Shown: positions 36,040 to 48,584 of the stretch, piece by piece
Position numbering within the stretch: position 1 is the first letter of the stretch
Layout: every line of letters begins with the position of its first letter
Source of the DNA: Przewalskia tangutica
Lineage: Eukaryota; Streptophyta; Magnoliopsida; Solanales; Solanaceae
Direction: 5' to 3'
Length of the DNA: 64,000 bases
NCBI GenBank assembly: GCA_029844215.1
Contig: CM056740.1
Coordinates: forward strand, 24,967,873 to 25,031,872
Position numbers and translations under genes: made by a program
Notes under the pieces: generated by a model
What the model was told of the DNA's origin: nothing
Databases searched by the model: none
The model's input: the letters and a program-made list of their open reading frames with translations, nothing else

Positions 36040-36505
36040 ATAGCCTGAAATGGAGTGGGATCAGTTGGTAGTAGTTTCGCTTCGTGCGAGGTCACGAGGT
36101 GCAAACCCAAGTCTAGTTAATTGTTTCTGGGTTCGTGGGCGCGTTCCCGGAACAGTCGTGGCCGGAAATGGTCTTATATTGTTTTATAGAGTGACTCCAA
36201 AGATTAGAGGCCAGAATCGGTATGGAAGTTATGTATGTATGCTAGTATGAGTTGGAAATGCGGAAGAAATGCGACCCGAAGAAAGATAGCAACCAAGTGT
36301 AAAGGAATAGAGCCTGAATCCATAAGAACCTTTCGAGGTAACTACACCCGTGAGTGTTTGGGGTGGTAGCTGAGCGGGTATATGAGAATTGCCCGGTGAT
36401 TATACAGTCGTCAGACCCTAGTAGACCTAGTAGAGATGATTACGACAGACTTTGAGGTCATTATGAGTATGGACTAGTTGGCTTTGTGAGTGCCAAGGTT
36501 GACAC

Positions 36506-39073
36506 TGTCACGACCCGTTCCGGGGCCCGTGACTGGTGCCTTACCCGGGCACCCAAGTAGTCATACATCAGAGAAAATCAGCGGAATATAAAACGAGACA
36601 TGAATCAATGAAAATTTAGACACAGTTTATATGATAAAAGTCGTCTTTCGGCATAATATATATAAACCCAAAATATGGCAGTTACATCCCAACTGTACAA
36701 TAGGACTAGCACTTCTAGGAAATAAACAACTATGGCGGGACGGGGCCGCCATACCTGGCAGACAAAACTATCTACAACAATGGAGATCATACCCAGTCGA
36801 GCCTCCGAGAAGATGGAGCTCACGACACCAACGCAAAAGATCCTAAGGATGCGGATCTAGCACTGCTTGCCGCACTGCGGCATGAACGGCCGGAGGTCGA
36901 TAACAGGTACCAAGTATGTGAAACTGTAAGTACTTAAATAAAATCAAATCATTTTAAAACCACTTTTACAAATATGTACGAAACAACCAATGTAACCGCA
37001 CATAGTGCCACATCACAAATAAGAGTAATAACAGGTAAACTGTAACAGGTCTTTTCTAGGCTGCGAATGATCGAAGCAAGGCCAATCGCCCATAGTATCA
37101 TTATGCAAGCCTAATCCTGGACTCCCGTAGTCCGCATAGGCCACTCACATAGGCCCGCATGAGGTATTCCCCGCATCGAGGGTAGCTACTCCTCGGCATC
37201 GCCCCGACTCGTAGTCCGCGTGGCCATATAGACCGCATGAGGTATAACCCCGCACACTAACTCCGAACTCGTAGCTCCGCATAGGTCCCTGGACCCGCAT
37301 GAGGTATTCTCGAATCACGGTCCTGCATCGCGAGACATACCGCGTCGGAGGCGGCAACCCCGTGATCATGTCAAGAGGTGAGTGATGTAATACTAGCATA
37401 ACAGCTTATCGTTAAACAACATAAGCACAAATAAGACTAACCTCTTTACACAAACGTTACAAGATACTAACACACATAGCATCACAATATGTCTATTCGA
37501 CAAACCATCTTATTATACCTTTCAGAAATCAATACAAGTCTTTTATAAACACATAAGTAAACTGTTCCTTTTATCCTTCTTAAGCCGTTACACTTAACTT
37601 CCCATAAAGCTAGTATAACTCTTAAGCTTCTTGTTTTAAAAACAAATATTCTTCTTCTTTTAAAACTGGTTTATAATCCTTTTAAAAGACTTCAAGATCT
37701 TTATTATTCGTGCTTAAGTCAAAAGACATTGCCATAAGACTACGTTCGATTAACACGCGTCGTCTACCGTACTATATATATTTTAAAATATCATGCTTAA
37801 GAGTATAGGAAGAATCACATACCTTCTCCGCGAAATCCACCTGCCAAGTCGAATATGGCGCGCAGAGAATCAACCTATAATAGTCAGGATCGTCTATCAA
37901 TATCTAGACTATGCAGACTATTACGAGCAGAGGTTCTTAATTCTACTGAAATCGGGCAGCACTTCCCTACCCGGTAAGCTATACAAGTCTACTGTAAATA
38001 CAGTCCTATGTAAGTACAGTTCAATCTTCTTTACAAGTTCTGATGTGATTAGTTCAATTCTCTTCTGTAATATCCTTCTAAGTATCTTATACTTAATTCT
38101 ATACTTCTTCAGTATGTATTCTCCAATTACAAAAGAATGATAAGATTATTTACCTCGATAAGCCCAATATTATCCAAGATATAAGTCGATCCTGAGCGAG
38201 GTTTAGCTCGTAGTCTGAACGCTCCGATAGCTCCAAGAAACCCTTAGAAGCTTCTACACAACTTCTACTTACTACTTCAAACAACTATGAAGTTTTCTCC
38301 TAGGGTTTCGTTTAGTGACTAATTGGAAGAATAGTAGTATTTTCCGGACTCTACGTATAGAAGTAACTTTGAAAATACTAAGGGATATACGGCTAGGGTA
38401 TTTGAGGATAACAACAATACTTGGAGAGTATTTCTACCAAGAGGGGGTATGTTTGGACGAGAGCAATACCAAGGGAAGGGGGGGTGTCTCGGCTAGAACA
38501 CCACAAAGGGGGAGAGGGATGGTTTCGGCCAAGGCCTTTTCAAGGGGGAGGGGGATGGCTTGGACGAACACAACACAAAGGGAGGGAGGGATTTTAGGCT
38601 TGGAAGGTTTGATTTGTGGATGAAGAACTCTTCATCAAGAGGGGGTATTTATAGGTCAAGCAAAGGCCAACCAATGGGCAAGATGACGCCAAGTGCAAGG
38701 CAAGTGTAAGGTGGGGATTTGCCCAAGTGCACCCTAACATACTCCACAAAACATTGACCCATGTTTTAGGCCACAAAACAAGCCACAATTTCATGCCCAT
38801 CGTCCAAGGGGGGACGCCCACTTTACCGTCCAATGAGGGTGACAAGTGTCACCCTCCCGTTGGTCTAAAATGTTTCGTCTCTCGGAAAAATCCGCAAAAA
38901 TTATAAATGACATAGCCGTAATTTACCCTACGCAAGTTTTGTTAAACGTTTCGTCGGAAAACCATTCGTTTTGTGAGTTGTGCCCAAAAAACAAACGTCC
39001 TATGCCTAAACTTTAAGGCTAACTTTCGTACGTACGCCCTCACGTACATACTCTGGAAATATGGGGTATAACA
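36506..39073 (-). repeat. 3' LTR of R1 (2568 bp, antisense)
   Basis: Plus strand starts TGTCACGACCC and ends GGGTATAACA, the reverse complement of the common TG...CA ends. It contains the atgcgg-rich module inverted (37120-37330) and a TATA box at 38646-38653. It is about 1 kb shorter than the LARD LTRs and lacks the ACGT-motif block. Open frames such as 38315-38623 on the plus strand are antisense LTR sequence and not called. Confidence 0.92.
38646..38653 (-). promoter_or_regulatory. LTR TATA box (R1 3' LTR)
   Basis: Reads tataaata on the minus strand in ttgacctataaatacccc, with ccattggttggcc upstream in that orientation. Confidence 0.75.
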
Positions 39074-39108
39074 TTCTCCCCTCCTTAGAAACATTCGTCC
39101 TGAATGTT
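39074..39108 (-). other. Polypurine tract and inverted repeat of R1
   Basis: Minus strand: aacattca, gga, cgaatgtt, then tctaaggaggggagaa abutting the 3' LTR. One base differs in the upstream arm compared with the LARD copies. Confidence 0.85.
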
Positions 39109-39229
39109 CCTTCCCAAGACATACAACGATAAGGTTCTTCATAACTTAAACAGTTTGCAAATGCCACACATGGCCACAATACAGCACTTAAGCAAAAATG
39201 ACAATGAAAATTTACAAGTAGGAAAGTGA

Positions 39230-39400
39230 GTTACCTGGAGGTGTGGGGAATAGATGAGGATACTTCTGCCTCATGTCCTCCTCAGCTTCCCACGTCATCT
39301 CCTCCCTGAGCTCGTTCCGCCACAAGACTTTGACGGAAGCTACGTCCTTGGTCCGCAGACGCCTAACGACGATCGATTATCGCTATGGGAATCTCCTCAT
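39230..39400 (-). pseudogene. Chromodomain at the end of R1 pol
   Basis: The minus strand reads SVKVLWRNELREEMTWEAEE and then DMRQKYPHLF, the C-terminal half of the Tekay-type chromodomain. In chromoviruses this module directs integration to modified heterochromatin. The N-terminal half is blurred by frame changes near 39380-39440. It places R1 in the chromovirus branch. Its heterochromatin preference fits the nested setting. Confidence 0.85.
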
Positions 39401-40560
39401 CGATAACCCTCCGACACTGGACATCAATCGGATGCACTCTAGATGGATCCCGATACATCTCTCAAAGATAGAAACATGAAACACCGGATGCACCGCCTCC
39501 GGTCGGACGGCGAGATCCAACTCATAGCAACCTTGCCTACCACTGCGGATAATCGATACGGCCCAATGTACCTTGGTGAGTTTCCTTCTTCCCGAATCTC
39601 ATCACACCGCCATGGGTGACACGCAGAAAACCCAATCATCAACCTCGAACTCCGGATGCCGACGACGATGATCTGCGTATGACTTTTTGTCGACTCTACG
39701 GTATCGATGCCCGCTCTGGATAAGCTTCACCTTATCCATCACTGCACCGCAAATCTGGTCCACTGCGCACCTCGCCCACATCAAACCAGCTATCGGCGAT
39801 CGCACTTCCTCCCATACAAGGCCTCATAAGGCGCCATCGAATCTTTGGAGTGGTAGCTATTATTATACGCAAACTCAACTAGAGGCAAATGATCCTCCCG
39901 GCTACCACGAAGTCAATAACACATGCTCATGACATATCCTCGAAGTGCGGATAGTGCGCTCTGCTGTCGTGCATGCGTGGATGGAATGCGATCTCGAGCT
40001 CACTGCGTCCCTAAACCATTCGGAAAGACCTCCGGAAGTTAGCGTAATCGGGCTCCTGCATGCGATATGATCGAAATAGGGACTCCATGCGATCGGCGAT
40101 CTCTCGGATGTAAAGTCCGCATAATCCTCAGCCGAAAAAGTCGACCTGACGGGAAGAAAGTGGGCTGATTTCGTCAGCCTGTCGACGATAACCCATATAA
40201 GAATCATGTCTCCTCTGAGTGCGAGGTAATCCTGTGATAAAGTCCATGTTGATCACCTCCCACTTCCAGGTCGGGATCTCTATTGTCTACAACAAACCAC
40301 CAGGCCTCTGGTGCTCTATCTTCACCTGCTGACAACACGGGCACTGAGCTACAAACTCTGCAACGTCCCTCTTCAAGCCATCCCACCAATACACAGATCT
40401 AAGGTCGTGGTACATCTTGGTCGACCCCGGATGGATAAACGCCGCGTTGTGTGCTTCCCTAGAACCTGCTGCCAAGTCCGAAACATCCGGAACACAACCG
40501 CCCTCAAACCTTAGCACCCCATCAGTGCTACCTCAAGGACCCTTCCTCACGAAGCGTATC
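39401..40560 (-). pseudogene. Integrase of R1
   Basis: In order on the minus strand: the H2C2 zinc domain (HPGSTKMYHDLRSVYWWDGL then AEFVAQCPCCQQVK, 40517-40287); the catalytic core start with VDRLTKSAHFLPV (from about 40200), which carries the first catalytic Asp; the core end with AERTIRT near 39960; and the C-terminal GPY/F module (SPRYIGPYR, near 39560). The central part with the second Asp is scrambled by frame changes. Integrase inserts the cDNA into the host genome. The domain order is normal; breaks cluster at CAG/CTG sites. Confidence 0.88.
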
Positions 40561-40678
40561 ACGATCTGAGTCAAAGCGGATCCTCAATGTTGCCTCTTCT
40601 CGCCGACGATGGAAGACTCGGCAACCTCTCGAACTCGAACCCCAGCTATCGTAACCAATCAAGCGGACCCGAGGCTCG

Positions 40679-41142
40679 CTAATCGATGCAAATCGCGAAC
40701 CATGCCCTCCTCTGCTGCACATCTGATAGACTCCCCATCGACCTACGACTAATAGCATCTGCCACAACATTGGCCTTCCCCGGGTGGTACAGGATGTCGA
40801 CATCGTAATCCTTGAGTAACTCTAACCATCGTCTCTGTCGTAAGTTCAGCTCTCTCTGGCTGAAGATATACTGGAGGCTCTTGTGGTCTGTATAAATATC
40901 CATGAACCCCATACAAATAGTGCCTCGGATCTTGGCGTGAATCACCGCGCGACTCAAATCATGGGTGGGGTAGTTCTCTCGTGTTTCTTAAGGCGTCGGG
41001 ATGCATACGCTATAACCTTACCTGCATCAACACACCGAGCCAAGCGCTTTGGCGCATCACAATACACAACATAACCATCGGACCTCCGGAAGTAAAGCGG
41101 GGCGGCCGTCGATCTCCTTGATAAATGGAAACCCCGCTCCAA
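40679..41142 (-). pseudogene. RNase H of R1
   Basis: Minus strand shows YVVYCDAPKRLARCVD, the start of the Ty3-type RNase H with its first catalytic Asp, then [13 protein letters not shown], and the end [20 protein letters not shown] followed by [30 protein letters not shown]. The domain degrades the RNA strand of the RNA-DNA hybrid during reverse transcription. Two long frames cover most of it, with a frame change near 40955. Confidence 0.9.
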
Positions 41143-41149
41143 GCATCGA

Positions 41150-42053
41150 TCCCATCAAACTTAGGCCCGAGTCGGCTGAGTCAATGGTGCGAGATATAGA
41201 AGCAAACTTCTCCACGAACCGCGATAGTAACACTGAGGCCCGGAAAGCTGCGCACCTGCCGGAGTAGTAGGTCTAGGCAAGTCTGGCCTCGATCTTGGCG
41301 TATCCACCGAATACCATCGGCCCGACAATATGCCCGAAAAGCCACCAAGCCAACCAAAACTCACATTTGGAAAACTTGGCGTATAATCGCTGGTCTGGAA
41401 GCGTCAACAATCTTCAAATGCTCGCGTGCTGCTCTGGCGAGAATAAACCAAGATATCATCAATGAACACTATCACAACGTGTCCAAAATGGTTTGAACAC
41501 TCGGTTCATCAAATCCATGAATACCGCGGAGCATTGGTCAACGAAAGACATAACCACGAACTCATAATGCGTCCGGGTCGGAATGCGATCCTAGGGACAT
41601 CCGCCTCTCGACTGCACTGATGATAGCGATCGCAGATCAATCTTGGAGAAACATCTCGCCCTGAATCGATCGAACAAATCATCAATCACAGGAAGGGTAT
41701 CTGTTCTTAATGGTCACCTTGTTCACCGCAGTAATCAACACACATGCGCGGCGTCCGTCCTTCTTCACGAACAATCTGGCGCTCCCGGGAGAAACACTAG
41801 GCTGATGAAGCCGCTTCTCCAAAGAAATCTCTCGGTGGTCCTTCACTCTCTCAACTCGGCGGTGCCGTTACGTATGGCGGAATGGAAATAGGCGAGTGTC
41901 CGCAAAGACATCTATACAAAACTCAATCTCCTCTCGGGAGGATACGGAGGTCGTGCGAAACATATCGGGAACTCTCGACTCGGCCGAGAAAATCGATACC
42001 GCGGCCTCGATGTCGAACACGAACGAGATGGTAGATATACCCATGCGCACCAT
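41150..42053 (-). pseudogene. Reverse transcriptase of R1
   Basis: The N-terminal side is read as PDMF...EEIEFCIDVFADTR (near 41950), then RMCVDYCGEQ (near 41750), and the catalytic loop VFIDDILVY with the FIDD form of the YXDD motif at 41455-41466, flanked by MNRVFKPF-like sequence. The catalytic Asp pair is intact. Several frame changes interrupt the palm and fingers. It copies the element RNA into DNA in the particle. Confidence 0.9.
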
Positions 42054-42109
42054 CTTCCTAGCCTTGAGGTAGGAAATAAACCTACCACCGGTGATACGGT
42101 GTTCCTCTC

Positions 42110-42430
42110 ACTCAACAATGGCTCGCAGAAACTGGAACCGTACTCTCTCCTGCGGTCTACATTGGCGTAGCAAGAAGCTAGCCAATCCATACCCATGATC
42201 ACGTCGAAATCGGTCATATCCAACTCTATCAAGTCGGCTAGGTCCGACGTATATGGTCCTTTGGACAAGCCCTATATACCGCCGAGCTACCAAGAATCAC
42301 CCGTTGGCGTAGCTACCTCGAAAGGGTCTATGGACTCGTGCTCTATCCCTATTCTACTAGCAATAAGGGGATATATAGGGCCAGTAGAACCGGATCTATC
42401 AAGGCATACATCCAATCGAACCGATAAAGT
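42110..42430 (-). pseudogene. Aspartic protease of R1
   Basis: The active-site region near 42384-42397 reads gat ccg g-t tct act on the minus strand, the DPGST motif with one base missing. Downstream, LDMTDFDVIMGMDWL (42180-42240) is the conserved C-terminal part of the retropepsin in plant chromoviruses. It would cleave the Gag-Pol polyprotein. It lies between the zinc knuckle and RT, as expected. Confidence 0.8.
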
Positions 42431-42449
42431 ACACGTGACGTCGGCGACG

Positions 42450-43703
42450 CCTCACAGTCTGCCCGGTGGACAAGGCAAAAATGCGATTCGAGGACCGCTA
42501 GAATCTGGGACCCGCGCCACGACCTCTGCGCGACCTGCGGCCCATGAGTACCACGCCTCGGGCGAGTAATCTAGGAGATGAAGAAGACGTGAAAGAACTC
42601 GTGGTGACCCTACCTCTGCATTGCCCTTGATCGGACAGCTCGCAAAATGACCGTGGCCCGCACGCGTAACAAACTCGGCGGTACCACACTTCCCATAATG
42701 GGATCTACCATCCGGCCACACTGAGGCGGTGGTCCCGTCGGTTAACCTCTGCTACCGGAAGTCAAGTCTGAGGCCACGACATGCCCCGAATACTCTTCTT
42801 GTCTCGCGGTGGTGTAGGAGTGCTCTGGGTGGTGGGGTGCAAATCTAGGCTCTTGAGTCGCCCACCCCGAGAGCTACCAAAGACCTGCCGTCTGGCCTTC
42901 TGCTGCTGTCGTCGGCCGTCGGCCTCTCGCTCGCATCCAAGTGCATGAGCTGCGTGCGGGTAATGTCCATACGGTGAAGAGAAACACCGCGTAAGACTCG
43001 GCCATATAATCATCTAGCGGTGGCGTGGCGGTGCACCTATCCTCCATATCGCTACCAATCTTTGGGACATATCGAGCCAACGAATCGAACTCAACGTTGT
43101 ACTCACGACGGTGCGCCTCTGTCTCAAAGAACAAAAATCGTCGGCCGTGCCCTCGCCATCAGTGGAGGCGAAGTGAGTGAGAAAGCCTCAGGAACTCGTC
43201 CCAGTAGGCGGGGGCGTGCTCTCCGAGATAACTCCACGAATCAAACCAATCGATCGCGGTATCACGCGACCTATGTGAGCCGAAGGTCACGGACTCGGTC
43301 TCTGAAGCCTTGATCACGCGTGATCCTGCATGGCGACGGATGAACTCCTGCGGATCATCCTCGTGCCTCGACCGTAGAACTCGCGGGCTACAACTCGAGA
43401 AAATCCCGTAGCATGGCTATGCGATCTCGGGTGAACCACAGTGCTTCTTTGGAGTTAGGCTGCTGCGTCGGCCTATCCTCATATTCGCCACGATCACGGC
43501 GATGGCGGGCCATCTCTCTGTAACCCATCTCATACGCTCCGGTGTGGGGTGAAGTGCAGTCTTGAAGTCATCGGCCATCTTTGGGGTCGCGGCGTCATGG
43601 AACTCGCCTCGGGTATAGGCGGGCACGAGCCTCGTGACTCTCGGTGTCATACTAGCGGCTCCTGCCTTGCCTTCTACGGGCGGGTTGCCTTACGTGGAGG
43701 CAT
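42450..43703 (-). pseudogene. gag of R1
   Basis: The start codon at 43703 opens MPPRKATR, matching the gag starts of the LARDs. The capsid core is read in pieces: DPQEFIRR (near 43350), then REYNVEFDSLARYVPKIG (near 43100). A nucleocapsid zinc knuckle of the C-X2-C-X4-H-X4-C type lies at 42629-42671 (CYACG, then GHFASC after a one-base shift). Gag forms the particle and binds RNA. Capsid motifs match those in C2, supporting a helper relation. Frame breaks are numerous. Confidence 0.85.
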
Positions 43704-43889
43704 AAGCTGTTAAGAAAGGAAATACGTTAGAGGTCCAACTTATTACAGTGTCTAAGGCACGATCTCGAGTGAGAAGAATGGAAACCAATCCTAAATATCC
43801 TATAGCCTCACGATTATTGGTGTGGTGCACAACACACCGATAATCAAGACTTACTAGATACGGTGCGTAGACACTTTCCGAGGATTAAT

Positions 43890-43901
43890 CGCTCGATACC
43901 A
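43890..43901 (-). other. Primer binding site of R1
   Basis: Minus strand tggtatcgagcg, 4 bp from the 5' LTR end; the CAG-shortened form shared with the LARDs. Confidence 0.82.
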
Positions 43902-43905
43902 CTTT

Positions 43906-46445
43906 TGTCACGCGACGTTCGGGGCCGTGGATCGTGTCTTACCCGCACCAGTAGTCATACATCGAGAAAATCAGCGGAATATAAAACAAGACATGAATCA
44001 ATGAAAATTTAGACACGTTTATATGATAAAAGTCGCTTTCGGCATAATATATATAAACCCAAAATCGCGATTACATCCCAAGCATAATAGGACTACTGAC
44101 CTCTAAGGAAATAAACAACTATGGCGGGACGGGGCCCGCCATACCTGGCAGACAAAATTATCTACAACGGGAGATCATACCCAAAGTCGAGCCTCGGAGA
44201 AGATGGAGCTCACGGCCAAGCAAAAGATCCTGAGGATGCGGATCTAGCACTGCTTGCCACTGCGGCATGACGCGGCCCGGAGGAGGTCGATCAACAGTAC
44301 CAAGTATGTGAAACTGTAAGTACTTAAATAAAATCAAATCATTTTAAAACCACTTTTACAAATATGTACGAAACAACGATGTAGCTCGCACATAGTACAC
44401 ATCACAAATAAGAGTAATAACAGTAAAGCAGCGAGTCTTTTCTAGGTGCGAATGATCGAAGCAAGGCGATCGCCCATAGTATCATTATGCAAGCCTAATC
44501 ACGGACTCCGTAGTCCGCATAAGCCACTCACATAGGCGCATGAGGTATTCCCGCATCGAGGGTAAGCTACTCCTCGGCGTCGCCCCGACTCGTAGTCGCG
44601 TAGCACATAGACCGCGTGAGGTATAACCCGCACACTAACCTGGAACTCTCGTAGCTCCGCATAGGTCCCCTGGACCCGCATGAGGTATTCTCGAATCATG
44701 GTCCCAGACCGCCTGAGACATACCCCGCATCGGAGGGCAGCTTAACCCCCGGTATCATGTCAAGAGGTGAGTGATGTAATACTAGCATAACAGCTTATCG
44801 TTAAACAACATAAGCACAAATAAGACTAACCTCTTTACACAAACGTTACAAGATACTAACACACATAGCATCACAATATGTCTATTCGACAAACCATCTT
44901 ATTATACCTTTCAGAAATCAATACAAGTCTTTTATAAACACATATGTAAACTGTTCCTTTTATCCTTCTTAAGCCGTTATACTTAACTTCCCATAAAGCT
45001 AGTATAACTCTTAAGCTTCTTGTTTTAAAAACAAATATTCTTCTTCTTTTAAAACTGGTTTATAATCCTTTTAAAAGACTTCAAGATCTTTATTATTCAG
45101 GCTTAAGTCAAAAGACATTGCCATAAGACTACGTTCAATTAACACACGTACGTCTACCGTACTATATATATACTTTAAAATATCATGCTTAAGAGTATAG
45201 GAAGAATCACATACCTTCTCGGCGAAATCCACCTGCCAAGTCGAATATGTCGCGCGCAGAGAATCAACCTATAATAGTCAGGATCGTCTATCAATATCTA
45301 GACTATTCTGTAGACTATTCTGAACAGAGGGTTCTTAATTCTACGGGAAATCGGGCAGCACTTCCCTACCCGGTAAGCTATACAAGTCTACTGTAAATAC
45401 AGTCCTATGTAAGTACAGTTCAATCTTCTTTACAAGTTCTGATGTGATTAGTTCAATTCTCTTCTGTAATATCCTTCTAAGTATCTTATACTTAATTATA
45501 TACTTCTTCAGTATGTATTCTCCAATTACAAAAGAATGATAAGATTATTTACCTCGATAAGCCCAATATTATCCAAGATATAAGTCGATCCTGAGCGAGG
45601 TTTAGCTCCTAATCTGAACGCTCCGATAGCTCCAAGAAACCCTTAGAAGCTTCTACAGAACTTCTACTTACTACTTCAAACAACTATGAAGTTTTCTCCT
45701 AGGGTTTCGTTTAGTGACTAATTGGAAGAATAGTAGTATTTTCCTGACTCTACGTATAGAGGTAACTTTGGAAATACTAAGGGATATACGGCTAGGGTAT
45801 TTGAGGATAACAACAATACTTGGAGAGTATTTCTACCAAGAGGGGGTATGTTTGGACGAGAGCAATACCAAGGAAGGGGGTGTCTCGGCTAGAACACCAC
45901 AAAGGGGAGAGGGATGGTTTGGCAAGGCCTTTTCAAGGGGAGGGGATGGCTTGGGCGAACACAACACAAAGGAGGATTTTAGGCTTGGAAGGTTTGATTT
46001 GTGGATGAAGAACTCTTCATCAAGAGGTATTTATAGGTCAAGCAAAGGCCAACCAATGGCCAAGATGAAGCCAAGTGCAAGGCAAGTGTAAGGTGGGGAT
46101 TTGCCCAGTGCACCTAACCTACTCCACAAAACATTGACCCGTGTTTTAGGCACAAAACAAGCCACAATTTCATGCCCGTCGTCGAGGGCGCCACTTTACC
46201 GTCCAATGAGGGTGACAAGTGTCACCCTCCCGTTGGTCTAAAATGTTTCGTCTCTCGGAAAAATCCGCAAAAATTATAAATGACATAGCCGTAATTTACC
46301 CTACGCAAGTTTTGTTAAACGTTTCGTCGGAAAACCATTCGTTTTGTGAGTTGTGCCTAAAAAAAAACGTCCTATGCCTAAACTTTAAGGCTAACTTTCG
46401 TACGTACGCCCTCACGTACATACTCTGGAAATACGGGGTATAACA
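43906..46445 (-). repeat. 5' LTR of R1 (2540 bp, antisense)
   Basis: Partner of 36506-39073. The TATA box is at 46028-46035 (minus strand) and the inverted atgcgg-rich module at 44505-44700. The LTR end next to the PBS reads cgcgacgttcggggccgtgg, where the other LTR keeps cgacccgttccggggcccgt. This LTR would drive gag-pol transcription leftwards. Confidence 0.92.
46028..46035 (-). promoter_or_regulatory. LTR TATA box (R1 5' LTR), likely gag-pol promoter
   Basis: tataaata on the minus strand in the context ttgacctataaatacctc, with ccattggttggcc just upstream in that orientation. Confidence 0.75.
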
Positions 46446-46588
46446 GACATCTTAGTATAAGTATTGTTATGTGGCCATGGGTGGCATATGTAATATGAAG
46501 GGTGCAGTAAAAGGAGACTATGTCGCTATCTAATTAGATTGGACTCCGAAAGAACATTCGGGGACGAATGTTTCTAAGGGGGGAAGAA
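46446..46588 (+). mobile_element. B internal-1, right part with PPT
   Basis: Continues the sequence interrupted by R1; the uninterrupted form is at 50845-50987. It ends with aacattcg, ggga, cgaatgtt (46553-46572) and the PPT tctaaggggggaagaa (46573-46588). Confidence 0.85.
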
Positions 46589-47069
46589 TGTTACACCCCG
46601 TAACTCCAGGACATGTTTTATAGAATGTACGTAAGGAACTCAAGACTTGAAATTGGTACGAAAGGAAGAATTGTTTTTCCGACGGAAAATCTTCCGAACG
46701 TCGGAAAGGAAAAATGTTCGTTGTTGAGAATTGGATTCTCAAAATTCTTTATTTGAAGAGTATGGAACTTATTAACATTATGGAAATTTATTTTTACGGA
46801 TTTGGTCATGTGGGCCCCACCCGAGGAATTTTACGTTTTGTGGGCCCCACGAGGGTTACGGAATTTTATGGACGAATGGGAGGGCGACACGTGGCACCCC
46901 CCACATGGCTTGGTCGAATTAATGCAAGGGCAAAATGGTCTTTTGGCCAATGTTAAGATGACCAAGTCTTGCTAATTAAAGAGCTTGACATTGTTGACTA
47001 AGTCGAGGGCGGCAGCGATCTCTTCCCTCCAAACATAACATGTGTTGTAATCTAGACCCTCCATTGTGT

Positions 47070-47075
47070 TATATA
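47070..47075 (+). promoter_or_regulatory. Candidate TATA box of B LTR2
   Basis: tatata in gtgttatatatcatcc, about 480 bp into the LTR, equivalent to 51465-51470 in LTR3. Less canonical than the A-type box. The E3 insertion site in LTR1 is only some 20 bp downstream of this position. Confidence 0.55.
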
Positions 47076-48584
47076 TCATCCTAAGTAGCAAGACTTAGCT
47101 CACAACACTTAGAAAAATTTGAGAGACTTGTGTGTGCCTTGAGTTGCTCTCGGATTTTACATTATTCCCACACAAATTTTTTGTAGTTTTGGTTCTTTAT
47201 TCACAAGACTTTAACCCAAGGTCCCTAAGGGTATTGTAAGGATAACTCAATAGAAAGATTTCGGAAAAACGGCGTTTTCACGTTAGTCGCAAGGCGAAAA
47301 CCTAAGGCATTTTCATAGGTTTTGATTGGAAATGGAAGAGAAATTGGTTGTGAGCTTCTAAAGGCTTCAAATAGCGGATTGGAGCGTAAAGGAAAGGAGC
47401 TAAAATTGCTAAGGAGCGACATTGAATCTTGGAAATTATAAGGGCTTGTAAAGGTTGAAGTACTAAGTATAGCGTATTCTACTTGAAGGATGGAATAGCT
47501 ATCAAGGTTGAGGTACTTTGGAGCATTTTGCTATTTGTCGATAATCGTCGCGAGGTATGTGAACCTCTTTCTTCTTTTGACATGATTCTATGTATGGAAT
47601 ATACATGTAGTACTATTTCATGATTCCTTCTACTCTTAGAAGTTAAGAGGTATGTATGTTGATTTACTCTACGTAAATGTTATGTCTAAGTTATCCTAAG
47701 TTCTTACCAAGTCTTATGGGGGATGTTGGTAAGAGTCGTTAGGAGGTATTTGGAGCCAAGTTGGCTTGGCTAAGTTACGGCACAAATGAGAATAAGTATA
47801 GAACAAGTCACTGCAGCGTTAATAAAGGAAAATGTAATGACAATCAATTAAGTTAAAATGAGTAGAATTCTCCATCTGCATAGAAACTAAGATAAGACAA
47901 AATTGTATTACATTTTCTAGATCATGGCTACTCGATTAAGATCGTTATAAATAAGTATAACTTATTCACAACGCACCAAAGTATATGTTACGTAATTTAT
48001 AAGAATTTACGTATGAAGTTTTAAGACTATGAACCTCAAATTTTTAAAAAGGTTATGGGACTTGATTCTTAAAGGAAGAAATGAATTGATTTAAAAGTAA
48101 AGAATACTTGATTTGGAAAGTATTGATTTCTTGCCATTCTAAAGTTAAGAAACTTGTTTTCTTAAAAGTTAAGAGACTTGAAGTATTTTGAAAGCTATGT
48201 GATTTGATTTGAAAGTATAAGTCTCTTGGTTATAAAAGGAATGAATTTGTCTAAGACATAAAGAGTTATAACGGCTTTATGGGAAGTTGGTTATAACAAC
48301 TTTATGGAAGATTAAAAGAATGGGTTTCTTCAGTAATGTAAGCAAAGAAATGATTTGAAATAAAGAAGGGCAAATTGTTTTAAAGGTACCAATTGCTTAA
48401 GGTTTTAAAGAAAGAAGTCACTTGATTTAGAAGCCGGTAAATGTATTTCTAACAGGTATTGTGACTTGTCTTGAAAAGTGGATATGACTTGATACTACGG
48501 TTGTTAGTATCTTGGAAGTAATAATTGAAAAAGTCGTTTTAAAAGGGTAAGTGCGTAGCACGTTGGGTTAAATTCGGATACTAT

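Larger units (their letters stand above)
35216..36505 (+). mobile_element. B internal-1, left part
   Basis: Leader, then a 62-codon frame (35409-35597), then non-coding sequence with a covarying version of the conserved hairpin (36012-36039) and a block homologous to A-type internals (ggtcacgagg...cccaagtctagttaa). R1 interrupts it at 36505; it resumes at 46446. No gag or pol motif was recognised on either strand. Confidence 0.8.
36506..46445 (-). mobile_element. R1: Tekay/Del-type chromovirus with gag-pol, minus strand
   Basis: A 9940-bp element inserted in B internal-1. It has LTRs at both ends (5' LTR 43906-46445; 3' LTR 36506-39073), a PBS, a PPT and target duplications gacac/gacat (36501-36505, 46446-46450). 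The 4.8-kb internal region carries Gag, protease, RT, RNase H, integrase and a C-terminal chromodomain in the Ty3/Gypsy order. The reading frame as given breaks many times. R1 has the same LTR termini, TATA context, gag start and PPT palindrome as the LARDs, so it is the likely class of helper. Whether it is truly dead is uncertain, because many breaks fall at CAG/CTG sites. Confidence 0.93.

Noticed and set aside
39273..43313. Plus-strand frames across R1
   Set aside because: They are shadows of the minus-strand gag-pol, whose domains are unambiguous.
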